A stretch of 36,122 nucleotides of DNA from Candidatus Staskawiczbacteria bacterium RIFOXYC1_FULL_38_18. Lineage in GTDB: Bacteria > Patescibacteriota > Minisyncoccia > Minisyncoccales > Staskawiczbacteraceae. Position numbers and translations under genes: made by a program. The notes beneath the pieces are model-generated. The model ran no database searches and was not told where the DNA came from. It worked only from the letters and a program-made list of their open reading frames with translations. Shown here in pieces: positions 33,950 to 36,122 of this stretch; position 1 is the stretch's first letter; the number at the start of each line of letters is the position of its first letter. The stretch spans positions 75,654 through 111,775 of the forward strand of contig MHPP01000014.1 in assembly GCA_001822095.1 (NCBI GenBank). Reading direction: 5' to 3'.

Positions 33950-34708
33950 TCAATCCGACGCTTCGTCAATCAGCGCAAGGATTTGGAAGGCAATTTCCTG
34001 AGTAATCTGCCCTCTTGGAGTGTCAGAAGGAAAGCTTATGGGCTCACCCACGGAAATTGTTATTCTTTTCCATGGGACAAACTTGGTAAACAGCCGTTCC
34101 TTTGAATTTGGAAAAGCCTCGTCGCTTCCCTTAATTCCAATAGGAATCACCGTTGCTCCGGTTTTGGCAACCAGAAACCCAATGCCCTCCTGCAAAAACC
34201 TGATTCTACTCTTCGCGCCTTTTTTTCCGTACAAAAACTTGCCATTCTCTCCTTTAAAGGTTCTTCCGCCCTCAGGAAAGATAATTATCGGCCGGCCACA
34301 TTCCACAGCCTCCCTAATTCTCAGAAGAGAGAAGGCTTTTTTCCTGTCACTATCTCTGTCAATCGGAACCATCACCGACCTAAATGGCCAGAACCACCAG
34401 CAGTCGTAAAAGTTAAATCTGTCCGCCACAATCAACGGGGCGTGCTTTAGCGGATGCCGGACGTAATGCCATGCAAGCACAAAAGCAACCAGGAACGGGT
34501 CAATCCACGATGGATGAGGAGCAACAACAAATTTCTTATCCAACCAGTCCAAGCAATCCATTCTTTCGTGGTGCAAAACCCGTAAGGCTCCGCACATCTT
34601 CCCAGCCAGGCCGAAAAGCCAAAGAAATACCCCCAACGGGAGCGCAAATAACAGAATGGACAAGGCGCTCAGAATTGAGCCGGCAGTTCTTTTTTTCTTT
34701 TCTCTCAT
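33950..34708 (-). CDS. 1-acyl-sn-glycerol-3-phosphate acyltransferase-like (PlsC family), GC-rich
   Basis: HPSWID (Hx4D), FPEGGRTF; GGAG 7 nt before ATG at 34708. Confidence 0.8.
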   Translation of the reverse strand: MREKKKRTAGSILSALSILLFALPLGVFLWLFGLAGKMCGALRVLHHERMDCLDWLDKKFVVAPHPSWIDPFLVAFVLAWHYVRHPLKHAPLIVADRFNFYDCWWFWPFRSVMVPIDRDSDRKKAFSLLRIREAVECGRPIIIFPEGGRTFKGENGKFLYGKKGAKSRIRFLQEGIGFLVAKTGATVIPIGIKGSDEAFPNSKERLFTKFVPWKRITISVGEPISFPSDTPRGQITQEIAFQILALIDEASD

Positions 34709-34786
34709 CGCATATCTCCAAAATGTCAACGATCAAATTTTAACCTAATCCCACACTAACCGATTTTTCTGCAATTTTCAATATTT

Positions 34787-34821
34787 TCAAAAAAACAGCC
34801 CGACCGTTAGGCATAGGGCTG
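34787..34821 (-). terminator. Rho-independent terminator downstream of tRNA-Lys
   Basis: Minus strand CAGCCC...GGGCTG TTTTTTTG. Confidence 0.75.
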
Positions 34822-34829
34822 TCTTTATT

Positions 34830-34905
34830 TGGTGCCCTCACTGAGACTCGAACTCAGAACCAATTCCTTAAAAGGGAACTGCTCTACCAATTGAGCTATG
34901 AGGGC
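34830..34905 (-). tRNA. tRNA-Lys (TTT), CCA end encoded
   Basis: Minus strand GCCCTCATAGCTCAATTGGTAGAGCAGTTCCCTTTTAAGGAATTGGTTCTGAGTTCGAGTCTCAGTGAGGGCACCA. Confidence 0.93.
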
Positions 34906-34914
34906 AAGCCCAGA

Positions 34915-34930
34915 TCCCGCCTCGGCGGGA
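34915..34930. repeat. GC-rich palindrome in the dnaJ-tRNA-Lys spacer
   Basis: TCCCGCC TC GGCGGGA, perfect 7-bp arms, no T-tract on either side. Confidence 0.7.
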
Positions 34931-34963
34931 CTGGAATTTTAAATTTTTAATAGGTAGGATATT

Positions 34964-36073
34964 TTATAAACCTTGCTCACGTAAATCATCCAACAACCTT
35001 TTTTGTTCTTTGGTTAATTTCTTTGGGGTTTTAATTCTCAGCACAACATACAAATTTCCCTTTCCGTATCCTCCAAAATGCGGAACTCCTTTTCCTGAAA
35101 TTCTTAAAACTTTTCCCGATTCTGTGCCCTGCGGAACTTGCAGTAAAATATTTGCTTGCCCTGAGCTTGTCGAAGAGTCCAATGTCTTTAATTCTATCTC
35201 ATCTCCCAGCGCAGCCTGCGAAAAACTTATCTCGCTCTCCGCAAACAAGTCATCTCCCCTTCTTTCAAACACCGGATGTTTTTTTATAAATATCCGCACA
35301 AAAAGATTTCCCGCCTTGGCTCCCTTTTTTCCGGCCTCGCCCCTTCCATCTATTCTAATTATTTGATTTGTATCAACTCCTGCCGGAATAATCACTTCAA
35401 TTGTTTCCTGGCCTTTTATTCTGCCCTCGCCTTTGCAAACATTGCATGGCTTTTCGGGAATTGTTCCTTCGCCCTTACATTCAGGACAGGTTGTAAAAAC
35501 CGTGTACGAACCCAAAAATGTTTTTTTAACCTGCTGAACTTGTCCCGAGCCCCTGCACGAAAAACATTCTTTTATTTTTGTTCCGGGCTCCGCCCCGTTT
35601 CCCTGGCATCTCTGGCATAAAATCTGTTTTGTTAAACTTATCTTTTCTGTTGTTTCTTTCAAAACTCTTTCCAGGGGAATTTCTATATCAACCTGTATGT
35701 CTTTTCCCTTTTTTGTATCTCGTTTATTTCCCCTTCTTGCCCCGCCCATTCCCCCACCAAAAAATTCTTCAAAAACATCTCCAATATCTCCCATATCAAA
35801 TTCAACCTCTTCGCCTTGTGGTCTATTGCCCCAGGCCCAGTTAAATCCGGAATCTCCTCCCGGCTGCCCGTTTTCAAAAACTCTGCCAAACTGGTCATAT
35901 TGGGCTCTTTTTTGCTGGTCCGAAAGCACCTGGTATGCCTCGTTTATTTCTTTAAACTTCTTTTCATCTCCTCCCTTGTCGGGATGATATTTATGCGCCA
36001 GTTTGTGAAATGCTTTTTTTATTTCATCTTGAGAAGCGGATTTTTCCACCCCCAAAACTTCATAATAATTCAT
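34964..36073 (-). CDS. dnaJ: Chaperone protein DnaJ
   Basis: J domain with HPD (KYHPDKGG); G/F-rich region; [32 protein letters not shown] zinc motifs. Confidence 0.96.
   Translation of the reverse strand: MNYYEVLGVEKSASQDEIKKAFHKLAHKYHPDKGGDEKKFKEINEAYQVLSDQQKRAQYDQFGRVFENGQPGGDSGFNWAWGNRPQGEEVEFDMGDIGDVFEEFFGGGMGGARRGNKRDTKKGKDIQVDIEIPLERVLKETTEKISLTKQILCQRCQGNGAEPGTKIKECFSCRGSGQVQQVKKTFLGSYTVFTTCPECKGEGTIPEKPCNVCKGEGRIKGQETIEVIIPAGVDTNQIIRIDGRGEAGKKGAKAGNLFVRIFIKKHPVFERRGDDLFAESEISFSQAALGDEIELKTLDSSTSSGQANILLQVPQGTESGKVLRISGKGVPHFGGYGKGNLYVVLRIKTPKKLTKEQKRLLDDLREQGL
35157..35177 (-). repeat. Dispersed STxSGQ-type repeat in dnaJ
   Basis: TGCCCTGAGCTTGTCGAAGAG; encodes SSTSSGQ. Confidence 0.82.
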
Positions 36074-36122
36074 TATTTTGTTTCTTTATATTTGCCTTCT
36101 TCGGCATTATTTTCGTCTTTCT
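36073..36122 (-). CDS. C-terminal end of a chaperone-operon gene, probably dnaK (truncated by window)
   Basis: Reads ...[15 protein letters not shown], stop overlapping the dnaJ ATG (TAATG). Confidence 0.45.
   Translation of the reverse strand, partial: KDENNAEEGKYKETK

Overview
This 36 kb window is AT-rich and compact, with most genes on the minus strand. Gene content and protein style look like a Candidate Phyla Radiation/Patescibacteria (Parcubacteria-like) chromosome; that is inferred, with no database search. The core content includes a mraZ-rsmH-ftsL-ftsI division cluster, rplJ-rplL with a probable L10-leader and attenuator, rplU, efp, and dnaJ (with a probable dnaK end). It also includes mltG, prmC, rmuC, thpR, a MacAB-like exporter with two permeases, a VirD4/TraD/HerA-like ATPase, a membrane-anchored Clp-like AAA+ protein, a secreted polysaccharide deacetylase and five tRNAs (Glu-CTC, Val-CAC, Trp-CCA, Ala-GGC, Lys-TTT). 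Two patterns stand out. (1) A ~21-bp element (CCCTTCGACRRGCTCAGGGCA and variants) occurs eight times, always inside genes and always translated in the sense direction, adding a [P]STxSGQ-like peptide; a second family (FAKASDGQ) shares one host gene. (2) A scattered set of GC-richer single genes carry strong Shine-Dalgarno sites and their own terminators, unlike the SD-poor core genes. They include a PyrF-fold protein that has lost most catalytic residues and a PlsC-like acyltransferase. No CRISPR array, IS element or integrase was found.
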